A DNA stretch of 64,000 nt. Origin: Pseudonocardia sp. N23. Its GTDB lineage: Bacteria > Actinomycetota > Actinomycetes > Mycobacteriales > Pseudonocardiaceae. Shown in pieces: positions 42,480 to 51,923 of this stretch. The notes below the pieces were generated by a model. That model made no database searches, was not told the DNA's origin, and saw only the letters and a program-made list of their open reading frames with translations. The stretch is taken from the NCBI RefSeq assembly GCF_002583555.1, contig NZ_BEGX01000061.1:129535-193534 (forward strand), written 5' to 3'. Both the position numbers and the translations under genes were made by a program. How positions within the stretch are numbered: the stretch's first letter is position 1; every line of letters begins with the position of its first letter.

Positions 42480-44852
42480 ATGTCCGAGGCCGCGGTGCAG
42501 GAACCCGACACGACGGGCGATCCGGCACCGGAACCGACTCCGGCCGGTGTGGTCGCAATGCTCCGGCGGGTGCCGTTCACCGCCGTCTGCGCGGTGATCA
42601 TGATCGTGGTCGGCCTCGCGACGGGGTCGTTCTGGTCGGCCCTGGAGGACCGCTCCTGGTACGGCCAGGTCGGCTACGGACTCCCCAGCCTGCTCGACGG
42701 GCACGTCTGGACGCTGGTCACCGGGCCGTTCTTCGCCGTCGGCCCCGTCTTCTACGTCCCGATGCTGCTGTCGTTCGTGCTGTTCACCGGCTGGGCGGAG
42801 TGGCGGCTCGGCACCGCCCGGGCCGCCGCCGTGACCATCGGCGGTCACCTCGTCGGCATCGTCGGCTCGGCGCTGATCCTGCTCGCCACCCGGCCCACCG
42901 GGTGGCCCTGGGCCGTGACGCTGGGCTCCCAGCTCGACGCCGGCTTCTCGGCGGGCGCGTTCGCCGCCCTCGCCGTGACCGCCGCCGTCCTGCGCTCACC
43001 GTGGCGGCTGCGGCTGCGCCTGGGCATCGGCATCTACCTGCTCGTCGCCCTCGTCTACGGCGGCAACCTCGCCGATCTCGAACACGTCGTCGCCGGCGGC
43101 GCCGGCCTGCTCGCCGGGCACGCCCTCACCCGTGGCCTCGGCGCCGCCCGCACCGGCCGCCCCAGCCGCCGCGAGTGGCGGCTCCTCGCCGTCGCGGGCG
43201 TGCTGGTCATCCTGCTCGGCACGGTCCTGTCCTGGCTCATCCCCTCCGACGGCCCGCTCGGCCCGACCGGTGACACCGACAGCGACTGGGTCGACGTCCT
43301 CATCACGCTCGTGCTCGCACTGCTGCTGCTCAACGGGCTGCGCAAGGGCAAGCGCGTCGCGTGGCGGTGGGCCGTCGGCATCGGGATCCTCAACGTCGTC
43401 CTCGGCCTGGCCGTCGCGGTGATCGTGATCGTCGCGATCGTCCTCGACGAGCCCTGGGAGATCATCGGTGGACCGCTGTTCATCGCCGACCGGCTGCTGT
43501 GGCTGCTCCTGCTGCTCGTCCTGATCATCGGACGGCACGCGTTCCGGACGCCGTCGAAACGGCGGATCCGCAAGGGCAAGGAGTCGGTGGCCGACCGCGA
43601 CGACGCCGTGACCGCACTGCACCGCCACGGCGGGGGCACGATCTCCTGGATGGCGACGTGGCCGGCCAACAGCTGGTTCGGCACCGGCCCGCTGCCGGGG
43701 ACCGGGCCCGGCGGGACCGCTGCCGCTCCGGTGGCCGACCCGGAGGACGCCCCCGTCGAGGAGCCGCGGACGCTGGTCGCCGCCGCGGAGGCCGTCCCGA
43801 CCGAGGCGACGCCGACGGCGCCCACTCCGACGGAGCCCACGCCGACCGAGGTCGCCGCTCCGGACACCACGGCCACGGCTGCCGAGCCGGGTCCCGACGG
43901 ACCCGTGGCCACCACCGGGGACGCCGAGCGCGACCCCGGGATCGTCATCGCCTACCAGTCCCACGCCGGAGTCGCGATCGGACTCGGCGACCCCATCGGC
44001 CCCGCCGGGTCACACGACGAGGCCGTCGCCGCGTTCTCCCGCATGGCCGACCGCGCCGGGCTCGTCCCCTGCATGTTCTCCGTCGGTGACGCCACCGCCG
44101 CCGCCGCCGAAGCCATCGGCTGGCAGCACGTCCAGGTCGCCGAGGACACCCTCATCGACCTGCCGGGCCTCGCCTTCACCGGCAAGCCGTGGCAGAACGT
44201 CCGCTCCGCCATCAACCGGGCCAAGAAGGAACAGATCGAGTTCCGGATGGTCACCCTCGCCGACGAGCCGTGGTCGGTGGTCGAACGAGTCCGCGGCATG
44301 AGCGAGGAGTGGGTCGGCGACAAGAGCCTGCCCGAGATGGGCTTCACCCTCGGTGGTGTCGACGAGGCCCTCGACCGCGCCGTCCGTGTCGGCATCGCCC
44401 AGGACTCCCACGGTGTCCTGCACGGCGTCACGTCGTGGCTGCCGGTCTACGGACCCGACGGCCGGGTCCGGGGCCGCACGCTCGACGTCATGCTGCGCCG
44501 CCCCGACGGGTTCCGGCCCGTCGTGGAGTTCCTGATCGCGCAGAGCTGCGCCTCGTTCCGCGACGACGGCGTCGAGATCGTGTCGCTGTCGGGCGCCCCG
44601 CTGGCCCGCGCCGAGGGCGAGGGTCCGGTGCACGGCCTGGCCAAGGTCCTCGACCAGATCGGCGACGTCCTCGAGCCGCTCTACGGCTTCCGGTCGCTGC
44701 ACGCGTTCAAGGCCAAGTTCCAGCCGCGCTACGAGGCCATGCACCTCGTGTACCGCGACGAGGCCGACCTGGCCCGCATCGGCATCGCCATCACCCGCGC
44801 CTACCTGCCCGACACCCCGGTGCACGAGCTGGTGAAGCTCACCCGCACCTGA
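42480..44852 (+). CDS. Fusion of a rhomboid-like membrane domain with a DUF2156 (MprF-type) transferase domain
   Basis: A 790-residue protein. Residues 25-240 form a rhomboid-like six-helix domain with DAGFSAGAFAAL (GxSxG-like) and LEHVVAGGAGLLAGHAL (histidine helix). Residues 245-365 add four or more helices. A Pro/Thr/Ala-rich linker (about 400-480) leads to a cytoplasmic DUF2156 domain (about 480-785; GIVIAYQSHAGVAIGLGDP, DLPGLAFTGKPWQNVRSAINRA, LYGFRSLHAFKAKFQPRYE). DUF2156 proteins such as MprF and corynebacterial AlaDAGS transfer amino acids from tRNA to lipids, changing membrane charge. The 216 bp before it hold no gene. The ATG follows GAGGGGG. Confidence 0.88.
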   Translation: MSEAAVQEPDTTGDPAPEPTPAGVVAMLRRVPFTAVCAVIMIVVGLATGSFWSALEDRSWYGQVGYGLPSLLDGHVWTLVTGPFFAVGPVFYVPMLLSFVLFTGWAEWRLGTARAAAVTIGGHLVGIVGSALILLATRPTGWPWAVTLGSQLDAGFSAGAFAALAVTAAVLRSPWRLRLRLGIGIYLLVALVYGGNLADLEHVVAGGAGLLAGHALTRGLGAARTGRPSRREWRLLAVAGVLVILLGTVLSWLIPSDGPLGPTGDTDSDWVDVLITLVLALLLLNGLRKGKRVAWRWAVGIGILNVVLGLAVAVIVIVAIVLDEPWEIIGGPLFIADRLLWLLLLLVLIIGRHAFRTPSKRRIRKGKESVADRDDAVTALHRHGGGTISWMATWPANSWFGTGPLPGTGPGGTAAAPVADPEDAPVEEPRTLVAAAEAVPTEATPTAPTPTEPTPTEVAAPDTTATAAEPGPDGPVATTGDAERDPGIVIAYQSHAGVAIGLGDPIGPAGSHDEAVAAFSRMADRAGLVPCMFSVGDATAAAAEAIGWQHVQVAEDTLIDLPGLAFTGKPWQNVRSAINRAKKEQIEFRMVTLADEPWSVVERVRGMSEEWVGDKSLPEMGFTLGGVDEALDRAVRVGIAQDSHGVLHGVTSWLPVYGPDGRVRGRTLDVMLRRPDGFRPVVEFLIAQSCASFRDDGVEIVSLSGAPLARAEGEGPVHGLAKVLDQIGDVLEPLYGFRSLHAFKAKFQPRYEAMHLVYRDEADLARIGIAITRAYLPDTPVHELVKLTRT

Positions 44853-44948
44853 CGGACGCCCCGGGCCGGTCCTGCCCGCCGCCCCGTCGCACCGAGCGTG
44901 TCGTGAGCGCTCGTGACACGGGTCCCTCGCTGCTGTAACCGTCCGAGC

Positions 44949-45566
44949 TCAGCCCGCCGCCGCACCCGCCGCGAGCCAGAGCAACGCCGTCACCGTCGAC
45001 GCCGTGGCGTCCGCGACGGGGATGCCGATCGCTTCACGGGCCTGCGCGGCGATGTCGGGACCCAGGTGCGCGGCGACCCACCCGAGCGCGGCACCCTCGG
45101 CGGACGCGGCCGGGGTGGGCTCGGCGAGACGCTCCCCCAGCACCTCGGCGGCGAGCCGGACCGCCCGCCCGGTGCGCCCACCGTCGGCAGCCACCAGGAT
45201 CGCGACCTCCTCGCGCGCCGGCTCCGCCGACCGCGTCGCGACCGTGGCCGCGACCGCCGCGGCCAGCCGGTGCTCGACGAGGTCGGCGACGCAGGCGTGC
45301 TCGTCGAGGTCGGCGGCGAGGATCGCGGTCTGGTGGCGGCCCACCGTCGCCGTCCACTCGACGATCCGCTCCTGCGGATGGGCGGCGGGGTCGGCGACGG
45401 GCGGGATCCGGTAGCCCAGCTCCTGCTCCGCGCGGGCCTGCGCGAGCGCGAGCCGCAGCTCGGGGACGCCGTCGGTGCGTTCGACGTCGGGCAGGTCGTC
45501 GGGGCCGTAGCCGTCGAGCCCGGGCAGGGTGAGGATCGGGCGCAGCCCGGTGACCGGCTTCGACAC
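44949..45566 (-). CDS. Uncharacterised Ala-rich protein
   Basis: A 205-residue protein with no recognised family. The N-terminal part reads RPILTLPGLDGYGPDDLPDVERTDGVPELRLALAQARAEQELG, then a helical Ala-rich region (HQTAILAADLDEHACVADLVEH and onward). It has no membrane helix or signal peptide. A GTG at 45566 with GGAGG about four bases upstream is taken as the start; a GTG at 45638 with GGGGAG would add 24 basic residues. It lies 90 bp after ilvD in the same direction and may be co-transcribed. The function is unknown. Confidence 0.6.
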   Translation of the reverse strand: MSKPVTGLRPILTLPGLDGYGPDDLPDVERTDGVPELRLALAQARAEQELGYRIPPVADPAAHPQERIVEWTATVGRHQTAILAADLDEHACVADLVEHRLAAAVAATVATRSAEPAREEVAILVAADGGRTGRAVRLAAEVLGERLAEPTPAASAEGAALGWVAAHLGPDIAAQAREAIGIPVADATASTVTALLWLAAGAAAG

Positions 45567-45655
45567 CCCGCCTCCACGCCGGCGCCGCGCCGCGAGCTTC
45601 TCCGCGCGGCGTTGGCCGGCCGGACGCCTCCGGACCACTGTCTTCGTCTCCCCGC

Positions 45656-47362
45656 TCAGCCGCAGACCGCGCCGGTGGCCGCGGAGCCGACGAGCTTCAT
45701 GTACTTGCCCAGCACCCCGGTGCGCAACGCGGTCTCCCGCGGGGTCCATCCGGCGCGGCGACGCTCGAGCTCGGCGTCGTCGACACCGATGTCGAGGGTG
45801 CGGGCGGTCATGTCCAGGGTGATCTGGTCACCGTCGTGGACCAGGGCGATCGGGCCGCCGTCGGTGGCCTCCGGAGCGATGTGGCCGACGCACAGCCCCG
45901 TGGTGGCGCCGGAGAAGCGGCCGTCGGTGATCAACAGGACGTCCTTGCCCAGCCCGGCGCCCTTGATCATGCCGGTGACGGCGAGCATCTCGCGCATGCC
46001 CGGGCCGCCGCGGGGGCCCTCGTAGCGGATGACGACGACGTCGCCCGCGACGACCGTGCCGTCGGCGACGGCGTCGAGCGCGCCCTGCTCACCGTCGAAC
46101 ACCCGGGCAGTGCCGGTGAAGGTGGCCGAGTCGAACCCGGCGCTCTTCACGACGGCGCCGTCGGGGGCGAGCGAGCCGCGCAGGATCGTCAGGCCGCCCG
46201 TGGGGTGGATGGGGTCGGACAGGGCGTGGACGATCGTGCCGTCGAGGTCGGGCGGGTCGATCTCGGCGAGGTTCTCCGCGACGGTGCGCCCGGTGACGGT
46301 GAGCGCATCGCCGTGGAGCAGGCCGGCGTCGAGCAGCGCCCGCATGACGACGGGCACGCCGCCGACCTGGTCGACCGACGACATGACGTAGCGCCCGAAC
46401 GGCTTCACGTCGGCGAGGTGCGGGACGCGGTCGCCGATGCGGTTGAAGTCGTCCAGCGACAGCTCCACCTGGGCCTCGTGCGCGATGGCCAGCAGGTGCA
46501 GCACGGCGTTGGTGGAACCGCCGAACGCCATCACGACGGCGATCGCGTTCTCGAACGCCTCGCGGGTGAGGATGTCGCGCGCGGTGATGCCCTTCGCCAG
46601 CATCCCGATCACCGCCTCCCCCGACGCACGGGCCGAACCGTCACGACGCCGGTCCACCGCGGGCGGGCTCGCCGACCCCGGCAACGCCATCCCGAGCGCC
46701 TCGGCCGCGCTGGCCATGGTGTTGGCGGTGTACATGCCGCCGCAGGCGCCCTCACCGGGACAGATGTTGCGCTCGATCTCGACGAGCTCCTCGCGGGTGA
46801 TGAGGCCCTTGATGCAGGCGCCGACGGCCTCGAACGCGTCGGAGATGTTGACCTCGCGGCCGTCGACGTGGCCGGGCAGGATCGACCCGGCGTAGACGAA
46901 CACCGACGCGAGGTCGAGCCGCGCCGCGGCCATCAGCATGCCGGGCAGCGACTTGTCGCAACCCGCGAGCAGCACCGTGCCGTCGAGTCGCTCGGCCTGC
47001 ACCACCGTCTCCACCGAGTCGGCGATGATCTCCCGGCTGACCAGCGAGTAGTGCATGCCGACGTGGCCCATCGAGATGCCGTCGGACACCGAGATCGTGC
47101 CGAACTCCATCGGGAACCCGCCCGCCGCGTGCACACCCTCCTTCGCCGCCCGCGCGAGACGCTGCAACGACAGGTTGCACGGGGTGATCTCGTTCCAGCT
47201 CGACGCGATCCCGATCTGCGGCTTCGCGAAGTCGTCGTCACGCATCCCGACGGCGCGCAGCATGCCGCGCGCGGCGGTGCGCTCGATGCCGTCGGTGACG
47301 TCGCGACTGCGCGGCTTGAGATCGGCGGCCTGGGACGTGGGCCGGTCCGCGAGTTCGGTCAT
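45656..47362 (-). CDS. ilvD: Dihydroxy-acid dehydratase
   Basis: A 568-residue member of the IlvD/Edd family. It has the Fe-S cluster cysteines in GCDKSLPGM and [16 protein letters not shown] plus a third in SWNEITPCN, and the conserved [11 protein letters not shown] and [21 protein letters not shown]. IlvD converts 2,3-dihydroxy-isovalerate or -methylvalerate to the 2-keto acid in valine/isoleucine synthesis; the same family also contains sugar-acid dehydratases. Its ATG overlaps the stop of an MFS transporter (ATGA, 47359-47362), an unusual partner for a biosynthetic ilvD. Length is that of actinobacterial IlvD. Confidence 0.93.
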   Translation of the reverse strand: MTELADRPTSQAADLKPRSRDVTDGIERTAARGMLRAVGMRDDDFAKPQIGIASSWNEITPCNLSLQRLARAAKEGVHAAGGFPMEFGTISVSDGISMGHVGMHYSLVSREIIADSVETVVQAERLDGTVLLAGCDKSLPGMLMAAARLDLASVFVYAGSILPGHVDGREVNISDAFEAVGACIKGLITREELVEIERNICPGEGACGGMYTANTMASAAEALGMALPGSASPPAVDRRRDGSARASGEAVIGMLAKGITARDILTREAFENAIAVVMAFGGSTNAVLHLLAIAHEAQVELSLDDFNRIGDRVPHLADVKPFGRYVMSSVDQVGGVPVVMRALLDAGLLHGDALTVTGRTVAENLAEIDPPDLDGTIVHALSDPIHPTGGLTILRGSLAPDGAVVKSAGFDSATFTGTARVFDGEQGALDAVADGTVVAGDVVVIRYEGPRGGPGMREMLAVTGMIKGAGLGKDVLLITDGRFSGATTGLCVGHIAPEATDGGPIALVHDGDQITLDMTARTLDIGVDDAELERRRAGWTPRETALRTGVLGKYMKLVGSAATGAVCG

Positions 47363-48765
47363 TCGACGCTCCGTCGAGTAGTGGTCGAGTTGGTGGGGCT
47401 ACCGGGTGTGGGGACGCGTGGTGGGGGCTCGTCCCGCTCGGACGCTCCCAACCTAGCCGGGGCCCCGTCGCGCACCGACCGCCGGATCGCGACGACCACG
47501 ACCGCCGACAGCGTCATGAAGCCTGCGACGCACCACATGCCGGCCCGCAGTGAGCCGGTGAGGTCCTCCAGCCAGCCGGTGAGGTACGGGCCGACGAAGC
47601 CCGACAGGTTGCCGAAGGAGTTGATCAGGGCGATGCCGGCGGCGGCACCGACACCGGTGAGGAACGTCGGCGGCAGCTGCCAGATCACCGGGATCGCCGC
47701 GAACACACCGCACGCGCACACGGTGACCGCGGCGATGACCAGCCACGGCGAGTCCAGGTACAAGGCGACCGCCACCGCTGCCGCACCGATGAGCACCGGC
47801 ACGGCGACGTGCCCGACCCGCTCCCCCGTCCGGTCGGAGTGCCGCGCCACCAGCACCATCACCACCGACGCCACCGCGTACGGGATCGCCGTCACCAGCC
47901 CGATCTGCGTGCCCGACAGCGAGCCCTCCAGCTCGTCGACCACCTGCGGCAGGAAGAACGCCAGCACGTAGAGGCCGAACACCACCCCGAAGTAGACGAC
48001 CGACAGCGCCACGACCCGGCCGTCGCGCAGCGCCGCCTTCAGTCCGGGCCCGTGCGGCACCTCGGACTCGTCCTCGCGCGCGATGGCCTCCTCCAGCGCG
48101 GTCGCCTCGTTCTTCGACAGCCAGCGCGCGTTGCGCGGCCGGTTGGGCAGCACGAACAGCACGACGATCCCGAGGAGGAACGCCGGGATGCCCTCGACGA
48201 AGAACATGAACCGCCAGCCGGCCGCGAAGCCGAGGACCCCCTCGCCGTGATCGATCAGCAGGCCCGACAGCGGCCCCCCGAACACCGACGACAACGGCAC
48301 GGCCAGGAAGAACAGCGCCACGACGCGGGCCCGCTGCACCCGTGGGAACCAGTACGTCAGGTACAGGATGATCCCGGGGAAGAAGCCGGCCTCGGCGAAG
48401 CCGAGCAGGAACCGCACCACGTAGAAGCTGTTCGGGCCCTGCACGAACGCCGTGGCCGACGCGATGATCCCCCAGGTGATCATGATGCGGGCGATCCAGA
48501 TCCGGGCGCCGACCCGGTGCAGGATGACGTTGCTCGGCACCTCGAAGAAGAAGTAGCCGACGAAGAACAGGCCCGCGCCGAGCCCGTAGGCGGTCGCCGA
48601 GAGCCCCAGGTCCGGCCGCATCGTCACCGACGCGAAGCCGACGTTGACCCGGTCGACGTAGTTGAGCAGGTAGCACAGCCCCAGGAACGGCAGCAGCCGC
48701 CACATCGCCTTGCGGACGGCACCGGCGACAGGCGCGGGAACCGTTCCGGACTCGGGCAGCGACAT
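47359..48765 (-). CDS. MFS transporter, anion:cation symporter (ACS) type
   Basis: A 468-residue protein with 12 membrane helices. The first helix region ([22 protein letters not shown]) and the loop [24 protein letters not shown] are typical of the ACS family, whose members import hexuronates, phthalate, tartrate and other organic acids. The ATG at 48765 has GGAGG five bases upstream. It is coupled to ilvD by an ATGA overlap, so both proteins are made together; uptake of a sugar acid or hydroxy acid that the dehydratase then uses would explain this. Confidence 0.92.
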   Translation of the reverse strand: MSLPESGTVPAPVAGAVRKAMWRLLPFLGLCYLLNYVDRVNVGFASVTMRPDLGLSATAYGLGAGLFFVGYFFFEVPSNVILHRVGARIWIARIMITWGIIASATAFVQGPNSFYVVRFLLGFAEAGFFPGIILYLTYWFPRVQRARVVALFFLAVPLSSVFGGPLSGLLIDHGEGVLGFAAGWRFMFFVEGIPAFLLGIVVLFVLPNRPRNARWLSKNEATALEEAIAREDESEVPHGPGLKAALRDGRVVALSVVYFGVVFGLYVLAFFLPQVVDELEGSLSGTQIGLVTAIPYAVASVVMVLVARHSDRTGERVGHVAVPVLIGAAAVAVALYLDSPWLVIAAVTVCACGVFAAIPVIWQLPPTFLTGVGAAAGIALINSFGNLSGFVGPYLTGWLEDLTGSLRAGMWCVAGFMTLSAVVVVAIRRSVRDGAPARLGASERDEPPPRVPTPGSPTNSTTTRRSVE

Positions 48766-48805
48766 CGGGACCTCCTCCCGCCCACGCGGCCCCGCGCGGC
48801 GCCCT

Positions 48806-48818
48806 GAGGTACTACCTC
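48806..48818. promoter_or_regulatory. Short dyad upstream of the MFS-ilvD operon
   Basis: GAGGT-ACT-ACCTC (48806-48818) is a perfect 5-bp inverted repeat 40 bases upstream of the transporter start. It could be an operator, but it is short and has no second copy in the window. Confidence 0.25.
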
Positions 48819-48967
48819 CCACGGCCGGACCCCACAACTCGGGACGGACCGCCCGAACCCCCCTCCGGGGATTGTCGACGGGTACCGGACGGTCCCGGCG
48901 CGTCGTCGTCACCTCGGCCTGCAGCGCTCGTTGGCCGTCGCGGACGACACGTCGGGAAAGGACGTAC

Positions 48968-49486
48968 ATGGGCGAGCACAGCACACGGCGCGCCCCGCGG
49001 CTGCGGGGTCCGGCACGCGCCGGTGCACTGGTCGGAGCGACGGTTCTGGTCGCGGGAGCGGCGGTCGGGGTGCTCTCGGGCACCGCGCTGGCCGCCGGCC
49101 ACAGCGGTGGCGGGAGCTCCGGCGCGATGGTCGAGGGCACGCCGTGCACGGTGACGGCGCGGGCCTGCGTCGACCTGGCCACGAACAGGGCCTGGCTGAT
49201 CGACGACGGCGCGATCGCCACCGGCCCCGTCGGCATCAGCCACGGCGGCCAGGGAAAGGAGACCCCCACCGGCACCTTCGACGTCCAGTGGAAGGACGAG
49301 CACCACAGGAGCGCGGAGTTCGACAACGCGCCCATGCCCTACTCGGTGTTCTTCGCCCCCGGCGGGATCGCGTTCCACGAGGGCAACCCGAAGAACCCGT
49401 CGGCAGGGTGCGTGCACCTGTCCCACGACGACGCCGTCACGTTCTACGGCGCCCTCGAGGTCGGCGACGAGGTCCAGGTGCACTGA
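48968..49486 (+). CDS. Secreted L,D-transpeptidase (YkuD domain)
   Basis: A 172-residue protein. A twin-arginine-poor, basic N-terminus and a hydrophobic stretch (ARAGALVGATVLVAGAAVGVLSGTALAAG) form a signal peptide or anchor. The YkuD catalytic motif is HEGNPKNPSAGCVHLS, with His137, Ser145 and the nucleophile Cys148. It forms 3-3 peptidoglycan cross-links or attaches proteins to the wall. It is shorter than mycobacterial Ldt enzymes and lacks their Ig-like domains. The ATG at 48968 has a GGA-containing site. It stands alone, divergent from the MFS gene. Confidence 0.9.
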   Translation: MGEHSTRRAPRLRGPARAGALVGATVLVAGAAVGVLSGTALAAGHSGGGSSGAMVEGTPCTVTARACVDLATNRAWLIDDGAIATGPVGISHGGQGKETPTGTFDVQWKDEHHRSAEFDNAPMPYSVFFAPGGIAFHEGNPKNPSAGCVHLSHDDAVTFYGALEVGDEVQVH

Positions 49487-49520
49487 GGCACCGGCACCGC
49501 GCCCGCCACAGGCACGGACA

Positions 49521-49562
49521 CGGCGACGGCCGGCCCCGGGGTTCCGGGACCGGCCGTCGCCG
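49521..49562. terminator. Bidirectional hairpin between the transpeptidase and helicase genes
   Basis: A perfect 13-bp stem (49521-49533 with 49550-49562) whose 16-base loop contains another CCCGG/CCGGG pairing. It lies between the ends of two converging genes and has no T-run. Confidence 0.75.
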
Positions 49563-49578
49563 TTCGTGCGATGGAGCC

Positions 49579-51618
49579 TTACGTCGCCGAGGAGGCCCGG
49601 TCGCGACGCACGTTGGCGCGGCGGCCCTTCAGCGTCGTGACGCCGCGCAGGGAGCGCAGCACGTCGTCGGCGGCGTGCTCGGGCACCTCCACCAGCGCGT
49701 GACGCTCGTGGATCTGGATGGCGCCGATGTCGCGGCCCGAGAGCCGCGACTCGTTGGCCAGCGCACCCACGATGTCCTGCGGGCGCACCCCCGCGGCGCG
49801 GCCGGCCGAGACGAACAGCCGGGTCGTGCCCGCCTTGGGCGGACGCGGACCCTGGCCACGGGCGCCGCCGAACTCGCGGCGACCCGCCGTGCCACCGCGG
49901 CTGTCACGGTCGCGGTCACGGCGACCCTCGCGGGGCGCCGACACCACGGGGATGTCGAGCTCGTCCTCGGGGGCGCCGGAGACGTCGCGGGCGATCCGGA
50001 CCGCGGCCGCGGCGACCTCGATCGGGTCGAACTCGTCGGACAGCGACGCGATCATCGCGGCGACGCCGTCGTCGGCACCGCGGCCGGCGACCGCGCGGTC
50101 GGCCAGCAGCTTCTCGCGCAGCGCCACCTTGGTCCGCTCGACACGCGCGCGGGCGAGGTCGGTGACCGTCGGCACCGGGGAGACCGGCACCGGGGTGCCG
50201 GTGAGGCGCTCGATGTTGCGCAGGTGGCGCACCGTCGCGGGCATGACGAGCGTGATCGCCACGCCCTCGCGACCCGCGCGGCCGACCCGGCCGATGCGGT
50301 GCACGTAGGACTCGGGCGACTTCGGCACGTCGTGGTTCACCACGTGGGTGAGCGAGTCGATGTCGAGACCGCGGGCGGCGACGTCGGTGGCGACGAGCAG
50401 GTCGGTCCGCCCGCTGCGCAGCCGGTCGACGACGCGGGTGCGGTGCTCCTGGTCCATGCCGCCGTGCAGCGCCTCGGCACGCAGGCCGCGGCCGGTGAGT
50501 GCCTCGGTGACGGCGTCGACGTCGGCGCGGGTGCGGCAGAACACGATCGCCGCGGTCGGCCGCTCCAGCTCCAGGATGCGGCCCAGCGCCGCGGTGGTGT
50601 GGGTGCGCGGCACCATGTACGCGGTCTGGCGGACCCGGGGCGCCTCGCCCTCGGGGACCTCCTCGCGCTGGATGCGCACCATCACCGGGTCGGTCAGGTA
50701 GGTGCGGGCCAGCACCTCGATACGGCGCGGCATGGTGGCCGAGAACAGCACGGCCTGCCGGGTGTCGGGGGTGGACTGCAGGATCGTCTCGATGTCCTCG
50801 ACGAAGCCCATGTCGAGCATCTCGTCGGCCTCGTCGAGAACGACGACCTCGATCTGGTCGAGGCTCAGCGCGCCCCTGTTGATCAGGTCGATCGCGCGGC
50901 CCGGGGTGGCGACGACGATGTCGACGCCACGCTTGAGCGCACCGAGCTGCGGGCCGATCGGGGCGCCGCCGTACACGGCGAGCACCCGCGCCCGGACGCC
51001 CTTGCCGTAGCGGGCGACGGCCTCGGTGACCTGCATCGCGAGCTCACGGGTCGGCGCCAGCACCAGGCCCATCGGCGCCGTGCGACGCACGTCGGCCGGC
51101 GCGGTCGCCAGCTTCTGCAGCATCGGTAGCGCGAACGCCGCCGTCTTGCCGGTGCCGGTGGCGGCCTGACCGATGAGGTCGCGGCCCTCGACCAGCGGCG
51201 GGATCGCCTCGGCCTGGATCGGGCTGGGGCTCTCGTAGCCGAGCTCCTCGATCGCGCGCTGGAGCGCGGGGACGAGGTCGAGGTCGGCGAAGCGGACGCC
51301 GTCCTCGTCGTCGGTGTCGTCCTCGTCGACGATGTCGCTGTCGTCGTCGGAGTCGTCGTCGGAGCCGCCGTCGGAGTCCTCGGACTCGTCGGCGATGCCG
51401 CTGTCGGCGACATCGGGGTCGGCGACGTCGCTGATGTCAGCGGAGTCACTGATGTCAGCGGAGTCGCTGATGTCAGCGGAGTCGGAGTCGGACCCGGTGA
51501 GGTCTGTCGCGTCGGTCGACGCGAGGTCCTCCACGGAGTCGATCTCGGCCGCGAGTGCGGCGTCGTCGAACTCGGGGGTCTCGGAGTTGTTCTCGGGCAG
51601 GTCGAGCAGGGTACTCAC
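49579..51618 (-). CDS. DEAD-box RNA helicase (DeaD/CsdA type)
   Basis: A 679-residue protein. An acidic N-terminus (about 1-105) holds an Ile-Ser-Asp-Ser-Ala-Asp repeat. The helicase core follows: Q-motif LVPALQRAIEELGYESPSPIQ, Walker A QAATGTGKT, VLAPTRELAMQV, DEAD in VVLDEADEMLDMGF, SATMP and the C-terminal HRIGRVGRAGREG. A DbpA-type RNA-binding domain (about 595-675; RLFVSAGRAAGVRPQDIVGALANE) ends the protein. It unwinds structured RNA in ribosome assembly, decay and cold response. The GTG at 51618 has AGAGGA five bases upstream. The long upstream region may be a 5' leader, as is usual for these genes. Confidence 0.95.
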   Translation of the reverse strand: MSTLLDLPENNSETPEFDDAALAAEIDSVEDLASTDATDLTGSDSDSADISDSADISDSADISDVADPDVADSGIADESEDSDGGSDDDSDDDSDIVDEDDTDDEDGVRFADLDLVPALQRAIEELGYESPSPIQAEAIPPLVEGRDLIGQAATGTGKTAAFALPMLQKLATAPADVRRTAPMGLVLAPTRELAMQVTEAVARYGKGVRARVLAVYGGAPIGPQLGALKRGVDIVVATPGRAIDLINRGALSLDQIEVVVLDEADEMLDMGFVEDIETILQSTPDTRQAVLFSATMPRRIEVLARTYLTDPVMVRIQREEVPEGEAPRVRQTAYMVPRTHTTAALGRILELERPTAAIVFCRTRADVDAVTEALTGRGLRAEALHGGMDQEHRTRVVDRLRSGRTDLLVATDVAARGLDIDSLTHVVNHDVPKSPESYVHRIGRVGRAGREGVAITLVMPATVRHLRNIERLTGTPVPVSPVPTVTDLARARVERTKVALREKLLADRAVAGRGADDGVAAMIASLSDEFDPIEVAAAAVRIARDVSGAPEDELDIPVVSAPREGRRDRDRDSRGGTAGRREFGGARGQGPRPPKAGTTRLFVSAGRAAGVRPQDIVGALANESRLSGRDIGAIQIHERHALVEVPEHAADDVLRSLRGVTTLKGRRANVRRDRASSAT
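51431..51484. repeat. 18-bp tandem repeat x3 in the helicase N-terminus
   Basis: CTGATGTCAGCGGAGTC(A/G) is repeated three times (51431-51448, 51449-51466, 51467-51484). On the minus strand it encodes Asp-Ser-Ala-Asp-Ile-Ser units in the acidic, disordered N-terminus. Confidence 0.9.
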
Positions 51619-51880
51619 ACACGTCCTCTGTTGCGGCAGGGAGAGCGCGTCCGTCACTGGACGCGGGCACTCACGGAGATCACTCACGGAAGCCCGCGGG
51701 GCCCTGCGGCGTGCAAAGACGTGGACCATCTGGGGCTCTCGGTCCGGCGCATCGCGACGGACCGACACACCAGTGTCCCATGCCTCGCCCCGACGATCAC
51801 GCCCGGGGCCGGGTCGCGCCGGTCACGTGGTGTTCCGCCCTGCACAACGCCTCGCCGGCATGTGCTGTTCCCCTGGGCCG
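51619..51880 (-). promoter_or_regulatory. Upstream region/5' leader of the DEAD-box helicase gene
   Basis: Together with the hairpin after tex this gap is 305 bases and holds no gene. On the minus strand a small hairpin (GCGTCC/GGACGC) lies 20-45 bases before the helicase start. No convincing -35/-10 pair was found. A long leader would fit autoregulated DEAD-box genes in other bacteria, but this is inference. Confidence 0.3.
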
Positions 51881-51915
51881 CCGCGGGCGTCGGCCGCGGT
51901 GGCCGACGCCCGCGG
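51881..51915 (-). terminator. Hairpin terminator after tex
   Basis: A perfect 15-bp stem (51881-51895 with 51901-51915) with a 5-nt loop, starting eight bases after the tex stop on the minus strand. No T-run. Confidence 0.8.
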
Positions 51916-51923
51916 ACGAAGGG

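Noticed and set aside
39215..43273. A plus-strand open frame of 1352 codons
   Set aside because: It runs antisense to the amidase and methyltransferase genes and out of frame with the cystathionine beta-synthase-like gene. Its composition (Arg, Gly, Asp, His) is that of a GC-rich shadow frame and no domain is recognisable.
51619..51768. Fifty-residue N-terminal extension of the DEAD-box helicase
   Set aside because: It is not conserved in character and a GTG with AGAGGA upstream at 51618 explains the start better.
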